Counted from the first letter of the stretch, positions 1-12,865 are shown. The stretch: DNA of 64,000 nucleotides from Brachynemurus nebulosus (GCA_035578155.1 JAPWDM010000033.1:765001-829000); one strand, 5' to 3'. Made by a program: numbers and translations. The notes: generated by a model not told the origin, from the sequence alone.

Positions 1-1624
1 TATTAAAAACGTAAAATTAGTGAGTTTGTTAGTATGTTTGTCTAACCTGGAGAATTACTTAACTGATTTAAAGAAAATTGAAAATTTTTTAACTGGCGAC
101 AGATGATACCCAATGTTCTAATTTAGGCTACATTTTAAAGATTAAAATTGTTTCACGGTACAGTGGGTCCTCAAAAAATTCTCTGTTGAAATCTCGGAAA
201 AAATAAAGCTCCGGAAGGGGCCCAAAACAAACGCCTGAATTAGTCTTTAGAGGTTAAAATTTCCCGCCCTGATGATCCTCCTTATCCAGAAGCATAAAAG
301 ATTTCTGAAATAATTGATTCGACGACTATTAATCGGATTTGTTTAAATAATATTTAAAAAAGACAACGTGAAGTCAAAATTTGTCTCCATTTAAACGGCT
401 AGACGAATTTTGACCAAAATTTGCTTAAATATTATTGAAATCATGAAAAAAATGAACGTGAGTTTAAAGTATTGTTCTCCAAAGTTTCGAGGCTTTAGAA
501 AATATTCAAAATAAACAGCTTGATTTTGATATTGACGAAATTGTAAAAATTACAATATCCTAGTAAAATATGAATATTGCTACTTTAGGGTCGTTGGACG
601 AGCTAAGCTCTAAGGAACTGATTATGTACAGAATTTAAAAATATCAAATTTAAAAATAATGTTAGGTATCAAAAAATAGGACTCAAATTAAAAAGCAAAA
701 CGGATCTTGATAAAATTTTGGTTAAATATTATTCAGACTCGGAAAAAAGGTGAAAGCAAGGTTAAAACTGCCAGAATGTAGGTTCCAAAAGATGAGGCCT
801 ATAATTGAAACACGTTTAATACTGACAGTACAGGTATCTACGGAAAGGTCTCAAGGCATGGAAATTAGCAGTTCTGTTGAAATATAAGATGGTCACTTTT
901 GAGTCATTTTACGAGCGAAGCCAAGAATTATAAATACACCAGAAATCCAATGGTACGTAGTGGTCGGTGCAAATTTAAGGGGAAGTACGTAAAATCGGAA
1001 GATCAGGGGCGTCAGCAAACCTTTATGTGGGGGTTGGTAAATATTATTTATCTGAATTTATTTAAAACAAAACTATTCTAAGAAACAATTTACACCTAAA
1101 ATTCGATTGTATAGATAAACGGAATTGAATATTATATTAACACTTTCAGTTCCATCGCTTCAGCACCCGAAAATAATGAAAACAATCGTAGAGACCGATC
1201 GCGATCAATGATTAATTGATTACTCATTATGTATGTGTGTGATGTTACCACACCGATGTGTATATACTCAACTTACACTAACACCAACACACATTTCTTT
1301 CTTGGTTTCTATAAAAATTTTTGAAATAAACTATATAAAAACTAATAAAAGTATTTGTTTCTTTGTTTCTTATTTATTTTTACCAGTTTGTTATCAAAAT
1401 TTTCTGTAATTCTCTAATTGATTTGAATGTGTTTGAATGTCAAATATGTGTATGTACGTATCACATATATGTACATGTTGAATCATTTTATGTATTTGTT
1501 TATATAGTTTCTTTAAAAATATTGCCGGCTTCCGGGGAAGTTTTCTGTGAAAGTGCTCGGGCCTCATAGTGTTAATGAATATAAAAACTTCATCATCGAA
1601 TTCATCACCGTAAAAAATTCGAAA
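1..1624. other. AT-rich intergenic DNA, nothing recognised
   Basis: Downstream of the SPT20 gene. No coding exon, RNA gene or clear terminal repeat was seen; the short open frames have no domain features. Confidence 0.5.
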
Positions 1625-2315
1625 TAGCGGAAGCTGACAAAAATTCTAGAATATTCTACTGGTCAACTAGCAGAGATATCAAAAAACAGACTTCACTATT
1701 GAACTAGTTACTAAAAATTAGATTAAGTAGCGCAACTTGACAAAAATTCTAGAATGTTCTATTCGTCAACTAACAAAGATATCAAAAAACCGATTGCACC
1801 ATTTAACTAGTCATCAAAAAAAAGACGAAATATCATATTTTGATAAATGTTCTAGAATATTCTATTCTAGCTGACGAACAGATCATTATGGAAGGTTGGC
1901 CAAAATGGGACATTTAGTTTATATTAGTTTAATTTTGGTTGGACAATTAAATAGTGCAATCAATTTTTCAATATCATTCTAGTTGACAAATGGAATAATC
2001 TAGAACATTTGCTAATTTGGTCTCTTTTTAGGTGACCAATTCACTGGTGACGTTTGTTTTTGGGTATCTTTGCTAATTGACGAATAGAATATTCCAGAAC
2101 ATTTGTCAAGATATGCTATCTGGCCTCTTTTTCAATGGCCAATTAAATGCTGTAATTAATTTTTTGATATCTTTGCTAATTAACAAATAACAGAATATTC
2201 TAGAATTCTTGTTAAACTGTGCTGCTTAATCTCATTTTTAGTGAGCAATTCAACAGTGAAGTCTGTTTCTTGATATCTCTGCTAGTTAATGATTAGAATA
2301 TTCTAGAATTTTACG
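1625..2315. repeat. Foldback array with six heat-shock elements
   Basis: About 690 bp made of units of about 105 bp: three in one orientation, then three to four inverted. Each unit contains TTCTAGAATATTC or its complement next to GATATCAAAAAA-like and AACTAG blocks. Perfect three-box heat-shock elements (TTCnnGAAnnTTC or complement) start at 1644, 1747, 1850, 2087, 2193 and 2296; a degenerate one is near 1993. Spacing is 103, 103, then 106, 103 bp. Boundaries are approximate. The symmetry suggests a foldback transposon or its remnant. Confidence 0.75.
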
Positions 2316-3344
2316 TTACTCATTTTGCATTTGCATTTTGCATATTACGTATCAGAATATGTGCCAATATGTATGCAATAAAGTTTAAAAATTTTTAGTG
2401 GCTACGAGACCCTCAGACTATATTACCCACGACCCTGACTCTGGCTTGGTACATAAATTTTCACCAACACAGACAAACGATAACGTACGTGTGAGAGGAG
2501 GCCCCTACTAAATCCTTGATATCACTACGTAAAATCGGAGTACGTACCATAGGATTCAAGGAGTAACCAATTCCGTATAGAATTTTGGCATATCTGATTT
2601 AATAGTAATTTGATCTAAGTGGGATAATTTTACGTGGTTGGAATTGCGGGTCATAGGTATAGGATATGAATAGCTGATTTTTTAGTTCGAAAATTCGCTA
2701 AAATGTACTTCGTTGCATGGAGTTACGTAATAATTCACTAAAATGAAAGCAATTTAGACAACTGAACGAAGCCAGGACGAGTGAGTAGTACTAATTATTT
2801 TAATAAAAAAATATTTTAAATTCAACAGAACAGAGCTGTATTTTTTGTATCTAATATTTGTTCTGTAATTTTTAAGGAGTGGGGTGAGGGAGAAATTTCT
2901 CAGAATGCTCACAAGCTTCATTAAATTAATCATTAATAGGTTTTGTTTACATGAATATGAGACATTTGTCATCATCATCTGTGTGTAATCGATGCTCGTC
3001 GGCACTAATCCGACACCTACAGCGTACCCCCTCTCCATTTCTGAGGTATCTCGGTTATCAAAAATATTTACATTTGTATAACAGGGCCCCTATGAAAATA
3101 TTGCAGACGGGTCCCAAAGACCTTAGCGCCGCTACTGTACATAACATAGAGGTGGGGATTAATGAGGAGTTTTTGGCGATGCTAGTTTCCCTAGTATAGA
3201 GATAGGAGCTCACTTTCTGTATTCTGTGCTATTGACAATATATTTTCGAATGAATATGTAAATTTAAATATTTATGAGAATATTTATCAAATTATTTATT
3301 TAATCAATTTTTGACACTGAAGTCGTGGTTTAATCAAAAAATAC
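2316..3344. other. Intergenic DNA, nothing firmly recognised
   Basis: Mixed AT-rich sequence without coding exon or clear terminal repeats. The open frames on both strands near 2750-3200 overlap and show no known domain. Confidence 0.45.
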
Positions 3345-3690
3345 CCCTGTCGCAGCATCCTGCATAACATAGTGAACTTCCGTTTATAAAAATTAGTTTT
3401 TCTCGGTAATCAGTTTATATAGAATAATGGTGTAAAAACTTTATTTATGTAATTTTTTCTCGCCTTTCTAATGGTGTAAAAAAATGTTGCAAAAAATTTT
3501 GAATTTGGGAAAATTTTGGCAAAAAACTAATTTTTTTTACGAAAAATACCCAAAAAATCATGTTTCCGGCATCGGACGTGTCTGACTAACGAACTTGTCC
3601 GGTTTGGGACTTCCAACATTTTCACCAAATTTCGTAAAAATAGGACATTTCGTTCGAGAGTTATCGTGCATAGATTAAAATGGCTCACCT
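3345..3690 (+). repeat. Interspersed repeat family R1, left arm, copy 1
   Basis: Begins near CTGTCGCAGCATCCTGC and continues through GCATCGGACGTGTCTG and TTTCGTTCGAGAGTTATCG into a (TA)n tract. Other copies lie at 28510-28900 (diverged) and 54823-55167; a related end flanks the (TA)n tracts at 15.6-15.8 kb. No coding capacity was seen. Confidence 0.75.
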
Positions 3691-3714
3691 GTATATATGT
3701 ATATATACATATAT

Positions 3715-3801
<87 letters not shown>
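3691..3801. repeat. (TA)n microsatellite
   Basis: About 75 bp of pure TA after a less regular TATATACATA start. The flanking CATAGATTAAAATGGC is repeated in inverted form on the other side. Confidence 0.95.
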
Positions 3802-4819
<1,018 letters not shown>

Positions 4820-4824
<5 letters not shown>

Positions 4825-4935
4825 TAGTGAATATTATTTCCGGCTTCGAGGGGCCTCAAAACAAATTTCTGCCATGACAGTGGCTGTAATAGCTGAATTC
4901 CATTCTGGAAATTCGCTAAAACCAGCTACTAACTA
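4820..4935 (+). repeat. Family R1, right arm, copy 1
   Basis: Contains CCTCAAAACAAATTTCTG, GACAGTGGCTGTAATAGC and CATTCTGGAAATTCGCTAA. Related copies occur at 15365-15514 (inverted) and 62932-63600 (interrupted by a MITE). Confidence 0.75.
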
Positions 4936-5092
4936 GAACGTTCATGGTCACTTTTTCAATTTCTAAGCATCTTTTTAAGGTTAAATTGCTAGCCTATTTG
5001 TTGTCTATTCTCTTGCATAGAAGCCATAATATAGTTTCACGATTCCAAGAAAAATAATTTATAGTAATAATGGGGCGTCTTTAAGACTTATT

Positions 5093-5325
5093 GTTTGTAA
5101 CCAGTGCCACTTATATCCAGGGACGACGAGAGGGTGGGGCAATTGCCCGGGAGCCCGGGTTTAAACGGAGGGTCCGCAGAGCTTCGATTAAGGGCCCGGA
5201 GAAAGTGAGACGATGCTTTTTTTTTGCTCGTCAATTGTATTTTTGGGAAAAAATGTTTGAAAATTTTTTGTTATACCCCGGGATCCGTTATTTTTCTCGC
5301 CGGCCCTGCCTATACCATTATTTTT
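5093..5325 (+). repeat. GC-rich interspersed repeat fragment
   Basis: Locally GC-rich: TATCCAGGGACGACGAGAGG, then CAATTGCCCGGGAGCCCGGG, then GGGCCCGGAG and CGCCGGCCCTGCC. The resemblance to terminal parts of insect DNA transposons is from memory. The stretch from 5326 to the gene end is AT-rich with nothing else recognised. Confidence 0.45.
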
Positions 5326-5737
5326 TTTACACATCTAACATACAACTTTAGTAATATTTAAAAAAAAAAAACATCTCTAAGCGTCAGAAATAAACAGTTG
5401 AGTTTCAAAAAACTATTACTCGTATATATAGTATTACTTTTTATGTCATATACATATGTATGTATATTATAATAAATTTACTCGAGTACATACGGTAACT
5501 TAATTTTTTGCAATCTCATTAAAATTCTTTTAATTTAGAATTAAGAATTTTTAAAATATAAAATAGTTTAAGATATAGCATTTTACTAAAATAATTCAGT
5601 AATATATAAAAAGATAATATTCAATCCATAAAATTTCCATCCCAAATTTGTTTTTTATAGTAACTTATTAATATAATAAGTACACTCGCAAATAATATTA
5701 CTTCATAATTATTGGTACAATTAGTTTTGTTCTTTTT

Positions 5738-5743
5738 TTTATT
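5738..5743 (-). promoter_or_regulatory. Possible polyadenylation signal of SPT20
   Basis: AATAAA on the minus strand about 50 bp after the stop codon, in an A-rich stretch. Canonical hexamers are frequent by chance in such AT-rich DNA, so this is only a candidate. Confidence 0.35.
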
Positions 5744-5792
5744 CTTTTTTTTCTTTTTTTTACAATATTTTTAATATAGAATTAAATGCGGG

Positions 5793-6028
5793 CTATTTAT
5801 TTGGATCAGCAGCATTTGATCTTCTACGATATTTAGTTGCAACGGACGCGGGAGTTACACCAGCTTTTTGTTGTTGATTTAAACGTTGTTGAAGTTGTTG
5901 AATTTGTTGTAAATGTTGAAGTTGAGCTTGTTTATGAAGGGCTAATTGTAATTGTTGAGGTTGCCCAGATAGCGTAACTATTGAATTTGCTGCTACATTT
6001 GAAGCGTTCATTGTTTGAATATTTGGTA
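5793..6028 (-). CDS. SUPT20H: SPT20 terminal coding exon E8 with stop
   Basis: 236 bp including the stop, entered in phase 1 after a TTTAG acceptor. It encodes VPNIQTMNASNVAANSIVTL, then a Gln/Leu-rich helix-like segment (QPQQLQLALHKQAQLQHLQQ, then IQQLQQRLNQQQ), and ends in a basic tail KYRRRSNAADPNK. A Gln-rich segment followed by a basic C-terminus is also the layout I recall for vertebrate SUPT20H. The 6.6-kb intron before it is filled with MITEs. Confidence 0.75.
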
Positions 6029-6213
6029 CTAAATTTTAAAAAAATTACAATTACTTCTCTGATTTTATTAATTGTATTGGGGATATTCATAATTTATTTA
6101 TAAATTTGTGTTAGTTCGTATTAAAATTGGTAAACTAAATTTAAATTGGGTATTTGACAAATTTCGAAAGAGGGTTTTATAATATCCCAAATGATTTAAA
6201 TATAATATCAGTA

Positions 6214-6746
6214 CAACTGAACTCTTTTTTGTGCGGTGGATAGGGACCGCATAAAAAAATCACCCAAAAAAAATATATTCAAAAATATCATAAATAGCTA
6301 TAAAGAGTATAGTTCGATCCAGATTGTACAAAAAACTTTTTTTATGCGGTTGGTCGGGACCGCATAAAAAAAGTTTCATCGGAAAAACATCACTCAAAAC
6401 GTTCAAAACTTAGAAATTTCCTTAGAAGTTGCTTCTATAAACAAGATAAAGCATTAATTTACACGTAGAAACATTTTATTTCAACTTTATAACATTATGA
6501 AAATTTTGAAAAATATATCTGTAACAGAATTAAATGATGCAATAACTTATATTCTTATGCAATGTGTTGATTAAATGCTTAAAAGCCGTTGAAAAGTATT
6601 TTTATCAAAGAAAGTTATTATAGTAATTGTTTAAGTTTCTTACTGTCTCGTGATTTTGATTCACATTATGCATTTTAATGGCCATTTTTTACAAACCGCA
6701 TAAAAAAATCGCACAAAAAAGGACCGCATAAAAAAGAGTTCAGCTG
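6214..6746. mobile_element. MITE family M1 (GCGG type), copy 1, TA target site
   Basis: 533 bp flanked by TA, with inverted ends CAACTGAACTCTTTTTTGTG and the complement of GAGTTCAGCTG. Internal GGGACCGCATAAAAAAA motifs are repeated in both orientations. A second full copy, inverted, is at 50977-51525 and a partial one starts near 42275. TA duplication suggests Tc1/mariner-type mobilisation. No transposase. Located in SPT20 intron I7. Confidence 0.8.
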
Positions 6747-7009
6747 TAATTGATTTTTGTATAAAAAAAAGCGATTCAAAGAAAAAAAAGGCTGTTTTGA
6801 TTTAACTGAATTTTGGTGCAAAAACACTTTAGTCACGTGTCAGAGACGTAATATGCCAAACAAGTTCATCAAATACCAAAAAGATGTCGCTCTTCTTGCT
6901 TTTATACACGTAGTAGATGTAGTATATGTACTTCATTATTATCGTATCCATGACATAATTTTATATCTATCTTGTTTTGTTTTTTTGTAATTTGTCATTA
7001 TAGAATAGG

Positions 7010-7165
7010 GGGAATTCATAGAAATCGTGCACTTTGTGCCAAGTCTTTGATATTTGGTATAGTTTTAGGTATGGTCTTAAGGTTTTAGGAACCCATAGCA
7101 AGCAATTTGCGCGCGAGCTGTGCTGACTTGTTCACTATAAATCAAATATGGCTGCCATCTGTATT
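7010..7165 (+). repeat. Left member of a 3.6-kb-spaced inverted repeat
   Basis: The segment with GTGCACTTTGTGCCAAG and AGGTATGGTCTTAAGG recurs inverted at about 10600-10770. This is either one old composite transposon or two opposed copies of one repeat. The stretch 6747-7009 shows nothing recognisable. Confidence 0.6.
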
Positions 7166-7349
7166 GGTATTTTTAATAGATGGGCTTCTATTCGATGTAT
7201 GATTCAGTAATATAATACAATACCTATATTAAACACGTATACAAGGGATCATGACCCTCCTCCTCCCGAGAATAAAAAATATACACTTTATATTATTTAA
7301 TTTTGGGCACCACATTTATTTATTAAGACAGCTGACTTTGCTGCAATCC

Positions 7350-8181
7350 GGTACTTGACTGTATTCAAAAATTGTTTTAAATGTTGAATAATTTTATGTA
7401 TTGTCCTTAAATATATTCAATTTTAGTAGTGACAAATAAAAATATTCTTTAGTTACTTAAAAATTCGATTTCGAAAATTATAAATTTTTAGCCTTCATTT
7501 AAATGGTTAAAAACGCAGTGATATTTGAAAATGACGTCATTTTTTAATAGCAGATCTTATTACTGTAGTTACGGTTTATCTATGACAAATTGCATTTTCA
7601 TTGTGACATTTTTACAATTCTAATTGACCAAGAGAAGTTGTTTTTCTTTGTAATTTATTTTGAACTTTTTGGTTAGCAATTAATTTTGCACTCAAAAAAG
7701 ATTGATGGAAGGAATACATCGTCACTTAATACGTAAAATATCCTTATCAACTTGTTTTAAATATTATGTTAAAAATGCTTTTATTTTTTGCTACAATTTT
7801 AAAGTTACGTCAAACTGTTTTCTTAAAGTGCATTTAATACTTGTAGGGCTTCATGAAAATTTTACGATGATGATAAATGAAGAAGATAACAAAGTAGAAA
7901 GTTGTAAATACCACTAAAACTGAGCATGATGACTGCTGAATATTGTGTACAAATTTGAAACCATGTTGACAAGTGTTGACATGAATGAAAGCGACATCTG
8001 TTTGAGTTAAATCGTGACGTCATTGCATACGTCACTACGCCAAATCGTTTTTCCCGCCAATTTGTTCATTTAAAATTGAACAATGGTTTTTTTGAAGATT
8101 TTTAAAAATCTAACAAAAATTAACTAATTTATACGTAAGAACAAAGCATTTAGAATCATTTCTCAATTGCAGTCAAGTACC
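7350..8181. mobile_element. Probable MITE with GGTACTTGACTG ends
   Basis: Terminal inverted repeat GGTACTTGACTG at 7350-7361 and CAGTCAAGTACC at 8170-8181, 832 bp apart. No target-site duplication could be fixed. It contains CRE-like TGACGTCA twice (near 7532 and 8016). No transposase. Confidence 0.45.
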
Positions 8182-8395
8182 TTATTAAGAATGTTTATAC
8201 TAAAGAAATGGAATTAATTGTATAATTTAAAAATGATTTATTTTATTAAATAACAAAATTTAGTTTCCTTTTTTTCTTAGAGAATCAAGATCGGTCGATA
8301 ACATTATGAAGGTAAATTTCAATGTCCCGATATATATTCAGTAAAACGCTTTTTAAAAAAAATATATTAATATGTCTTTTAAAATTTGGGTGTTG

Positions 8396-9503
8396 CTAGT
8401 CGTCCGATAAACGGACGAATAAAAAAAACTTAGTCGTCCGACTATCGGACGAATAAAATAACCTAGTCGTCCGACTATCGGATGAATAAAATAAATTAAT
8501 CGTCCGATAAATCTAATTCTTCCAGGAATGGTATGCTTACTATTTTATAATTAAGGAATTAATAATTACATATTTGATTATAAAATATTACAGAAGGAAT
8601 TAAATTTATAACATTATAAATTTATTCGTGAAATTTCAAATTTTTAACCAACCTCACGACCTAGTTTTTATATCAAAAATTGAAGTATATTGTTAAAACT
8701 AACTAAACTAACCTAACCAAAACCAACCTCACCACCTAGTTTTTATATAAAAAATCGAAGTATATTGTCAAAACTAACTAAACTAACTTAACCAACACCA
8801 ACCTCACCACCTAGTTTTTATATAAAAAATCGAAGTATATTGTCAAAACTAACTAAACTAACCTAACCAAAACCAACCTCACCACCTAGTTTTTATATAA
8901 AAAATCGAAGTATATTGTCAAAACTAACTAAACTAACCTAACCAAAACCAACCTCACCACCTAGTTTTTATATCAAAAATCGAAGTATATTGTCAAAACT
9001 AACTAAACTAACCTAACCAAAACCAACCTCACCACCTAGTTTTTATATAAAAAATCGAAGTATATTGTCAAAACTAACTAACCTAACCAAAACCAACCTC
9101 ACCACCTAGTTTTTATATAAAAAATCGAAGTATACTGTCAAAACTAACTAAACTAACCTAACCAAAACCAACCTCACCACCTAGTTTTTGTATCAAAAAT
9201 CGAAGTATATTGTCAAAACTAACTAAACTAACTTAACCAAAACCAACCTCACCACCTAGTTTTTATATAAAAAATCGAAGTATATTGTCAAAACTAACTA
9301 AACTAACCTAACGAAATTTAAAATGTTATAAATTTAATTCCTTCTGTAATATTTTATAATCAAATATGTAATTATTAATTATAAAATAGTAAGCATACCA
9401 TTCCTAGAAGAATTAGATTTATCGGACGATTAATTTATTTTATTCATCCGATAGTCGGACGACTAGTTTTTTTTTTTTATTCGTCCGTTTATCGGACGAC
9501 TAG
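8396..9503. mobile_element. Foldback element FB4 with internal 75-bp tandem array
   Basis: Inverted arms of about 240 bp: the left has CTAGTCGTCCGATAAACGG and the right the complement. GTCGTCCGA-type motifs occur three to four times per arm. They enclose nine tandem 75-bp units (8645-9315) of the type CCTCACCACCTAGTTTTTAT plus AACTAACCTAACC. A 9-bp TTAAAATTT lies a few bases outside each end (8380-8388, 9512-9520), which would suit a Mutator-like duplication if the true ends extend slightly outward. Confidence 0.75.
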
Positions 9504-9699
9504 ACACTTCGTTAAAATTTAAGGACTTCTTCATGCATAATATTTTCTACGCATACAATACATTAACTAGAAAACACAAATTCAAGTCATATCTAAATTT
9601 TAAAATATTAATCACTAAATTTGTTTGTTTGAAATTTGAAAATTTGTTTACTTTTATTTGTTTGAATTTTGTGTTAACGTAATTATAAAAATATGTAAC

Positions 9700-9775
9700 A
9701 GACACTTCAAACACTTTGAGGATAGGGGTCATGACCCCCGTGACCCCGTTTCTGGATCAGCCACTGGTTTGTGTC
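9700..9775 (-). repeat. GGGTCATGACCCC repeat end, copy 1
   Basis: Contains GGGGTCATGACCCCCGTGAC and GGATCAGCCACTGG, matching in inverse the sequence at 52133-52260 (GTGGTGGATCCAGAAGGGGG). It looks like the end of a shared DNA transposon family; the body upstream (9547-9700) is also similar. Confidence 0.6.
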
Positions 9776-9799
9776 AACCATTCATGTTTGTTTAAATTT

Positions 9800-10330
9800 T
9801 ATAACTAGCCGTACCCGTGACGTTGTTCACGCGTAACGTTGAGTAGTTTCTTTTTCCAATCTGTAGTTTCTTGCAACACAAACTGCATTAAATTGTCTCC
9901 AAATTGACAATTGTGTATTTATTGTATTTTTTAGTAAATAATTAGCAACATTTTCTTTGATTTCAGATTCAGAAAAATGTCCAAATCGATTCATTTTTAA
10001 TTGTTCTGACACTTATTTTTTTTTTAAATTTAAATATAGTACAATATTCAGTTTATTTACATTTTGTTACTATAGTTATGAAATTATGAAATTTTATGAA
10101 ATATGTAAATGTAAATTTACGTAATTGTGCACATGCTCAAAATGGTTTTTCTATTTTCCTGTGGGAATGAGACATTTTCCTGGAATAAAAAGTATCCTAG
10201 ATGTTGACGCAGGTACTAAGTTATCATCACACCAAATTTCATTAAAATCCGTCCAATAGTTTTTGCGTAATGCGTGAACAAACAGACCGACAGACAAAAA
10301 TTTTAAAAATTGCTGTTTTGGTACCTACAT
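9800..10330 (+). repeat. Interspersed repeat with AAATCCGTCCAATAG motif
   Basis: Contains ACTAGCCGTACCCGTGACG and, near 10230, CCAAATTTCATTAAAATCC followed by GTCCAATAGTTTTTGCGTAA and GAACAAACAGACCGACAGAC. I recall this kind of tail from non-autonomous repeats common in insect genomes, but cannot name the family. Confidence 0.5.
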
Positions 10331-10599
10331 CGATAACTATTTACAGTATCAGTACAATTTTCAAAAAATATTCCATGTACAGAAACGGTCTCGTTACAGT
10401 TTTATTATACCTATGTATATAGATTATTAAATTACACTGAATTAATGGAAAAAATTGTTTCTCTACCTTACATTATATCGTCTAATTGGTCATATCAAAA
10501 TACGAAATGACTTAGAAATAGACTTTAAAACATAAATTAGACCAGAGAAATGAATTACTCGCATCCTAGAAACTATAAAAAGTGGTAGTACTCAAAATT

Positions 10600-10770
10600 T
10601 TGTGTCTAATAGAAACCCATCTACAGCAAACAGGCCACCAGAGGTCGCGCACAAGTTGCTTGCGATGGTTTCCTAAAACGTTAAGACCATACCTAAGACT
10701 ATACCAAATTTCAAAAACTTGGCACAAAGTGCACGATTCTTATGGGTTTTCAATAATTATTGCCCCGCTA
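10600..10770 (-). repeat. Right member of the 3.6-kb-spaced inverted repeat
   Basis: Inverse of 7010-7165: TTAAGACCATACCTAAGAC and CTTGGCACAAAGTGCACGA. See the left member. Confidence 0.6.
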
Positions 10771-10880
10771 TTATATAATTGTCTCATTTTTAATTTAATA
10801 AAAATGGAACAAGGTTTTGTTAAAGCTGATAGCACAAGTTTACTAGAAGTAGATTCGTTTATGATAGCTTTTATGCTGTG

Positions 10881-11046
10881 CGTCCACTAGGTCGGAAACG
10901 CGGCACGGTACGGTTCTTACATCAATAAGATCTCCGGGGCGGTACCGCGCCACTCTGTCGACCTATTGGACGCACCTGCATTTATTCAAATGTATTTATC
11001 TCCGAGAGCGACACTGCGCCGCGCCGCGTTTCCGACCTAGTGGACG
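10881..11046. mobile_element. Short GC-rich MITE (GTCCACTAGGTCGG)
   Basis: 166 bp with 24-bp inverted ends CGTCCACTAGGTCGGAAACG, markedly GC-rich in an AT-rich intron. A second partial palindrome (TCGACCTATTGGACGCAC) sits inside. Target duplication not determined. 11047-11961 shows nothing recognisable. Confidence 0.65.
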
Positions 11047-11961
11047 GCTCAGTTTTAGAGTTTTCTGTTTCGAATTCGGAATGAATTAAAAAAATTAAAG
11101 ATCAAGAAGAATGGAAGTGGCGAAGACTTTTTATACTTGCTTTGTGTGTTATTTATTTTACCATAAAAATTAGATTGCAATAAAAATTAAAAATCAATTA
11201 GAATTCTTTTTTAATTTTACATATTTTTTTTAAAATTCTTTTATTATGCAACGTGGCGGTATAAAAAATATATATTCTGGAATAAAGTTTATTACTTTTT
11301 AAAACAATATTTCATACGAGATAAATAATCTGAGAGTTAACTTTTTTTTTATTCTAAAGTATCATTCATTCGAAACACAGTTAAGGTCTTCTCGGCATGA
11401 TTAAATAGTACAAACTAAATTACCATAGTTTTCGCGACATCTAGTAAATACCTCTACGATAAGCTGCGATAGTATGATCCGCGAGCTTCTTGAAATATTG
11501 CAGGAATTTATACGATATGTAAACGGTATTGCAATAAACTCATGCAAGACTTCTGCGAGTGTTCTTGCAGGGTCGAAACGTGGCTTAGTATATTAATGAT
11601 TATATACTACAGTATGTGCGCACGCAGCTGGTGTATTTACAACAGTTTACATTTATAATTATGAAATTTTCAAGACCCCCTAGTTTAAGAAGCCCTGATA
11701 TGATTTATGATTATTAAAATCTTTTCAAAATAATATGATTTATACTTGTACACTTATTTTGGTTAAATAAAAAATTGAGTTGAATATTATTTATGTAACA
11801 GGACATCGTTTTGAGATATTCTTTTTGAAAATAATCATTTTCAAATTTTGTAAAATTTTAAAATTTGTTAACCACAGTTTAGCGGCTGTCAAACGGGAAT
11901 AAATTACTATAATATTATGACTTTTTACCACCCCAATACAATTCACTTAAATTATTTTTAA

Positions 11962-12535
11962 TAGTAGCACTACATTCTCGCGAGGTCGCCTCGACGAGAC
12001 GTTCGTCGAGGTTTTGACGAGGCGAGACAATACGAGTTTGTACCGTCTACACTCTCGCTTATATACTCAATTATTCATACTGCTCATACGCGTTCGTATA
12101 GTTTGAAATGTCAATCATAGATGGACAAGATGGGTGATGCCGGTGACATGGATTCAAATAACTGCTGCTGCAGTTCTATGTATTGTTGAATACTATAATT
12201 TTCTTCATGTATATCACACAAAAAAGTTTAAAATAACGTTTTTGTAAATTTAAGGCATGATTTTAGGTTATGTAAAAAAACATGATATCAGACAATAAAG
12301 TATATTCTGATGATATCTATGTACGCAGATATGCAACATATGCAATATCAACACACGAGTATATGCGAGAGTGTAGTTGATCGCCTCGCCTCGTGTCTCG
12401 TGTTCTTTGACTTGTGACAAAAAACCGACTCAGATCGGAGAGCTGACGAGGCGAGGCGAGGTAACACGAGAGCATCAACTACACTCTCGGTCTCGCGTCG
12501 CCTCGTGTTGCCTCGACGAGAGTGTAGTGCTACTA
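11962..12535. mobile_element. TAA-flanked MITE (Harbinger-like) with CTCGTC repeats
   Basis: 574 bp, inverted ends TAGTAGCACTACA and the complement, flanked by TAA on both sides (11959-11961 and 12536-12538). Both ends are rich in CGAGG/CCTCG motifs, so the ends can fold strongly. The 3-bp TWA duplication is typical of PIF/Harbinger elements. No transposase. It lies just inside intron I7 next to E7. Confidence 0.8.
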
Positions 12536-12609
12536 TAAAAATAAAATATATTACAGAGATAATATATAAACTAATACAAAAGTCTCAAACAAATTTAAAA
12601 TATTCTTAC

Positions 12610-12786
12610 CATTGCTATTTGGAGCTGCAATACGAATTGGGGTACTGGCAGTGCGTTGAGTTGTGAGCAAGGCACGTGTTGTGCTGTGTCCTGTATTTCT
12701 GGGTCGTTGTAGAGCGCTTACAACTTGAAGTTGTTGTGTAGCTGCGCCACGTATATTACTCTTATTTACACTTTGTGCCAATATAG
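12610..12786 (-). CDS. SUPT20H: SPT20 exon E7
   Basis: 177 bp, phase 1/1, acceptor TTTAG after a long T-run, donor G|GTAAGA. It encodes an Ile-Leu-Ala-Gln start, then SVNKSNIRGAATQQLQVVSA and RTASTPIRIAAPNSN. Assigned by exact phase and spacing; composition matches E6. The TAA-flanked MITE at 11962-12535 ends 74 bp inside the next intron. Confidence 0.72.
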
Positions 12787-12865
12787 CTAAACATAAATCA
12801 ATTTTTTTTTTTTTTTTTTAGTTACAATCAGTATTTAATTTTTAAATTATCAATAAATTACTTAC

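Noticed and set aside
8645..9315. Telomere-like repeat (CCTAA) array or CRISPR array
   Set aside because: CCTAACC occurs once per 75-bp unit only, and units are contiguous without variable spacers; it is a minisatellite inside a foldback.
10582..10890. 102-residue open frame as a host gene
   Set aside because: It overlaps an interspersed repeat arm and has no recognisable domain or splice context.
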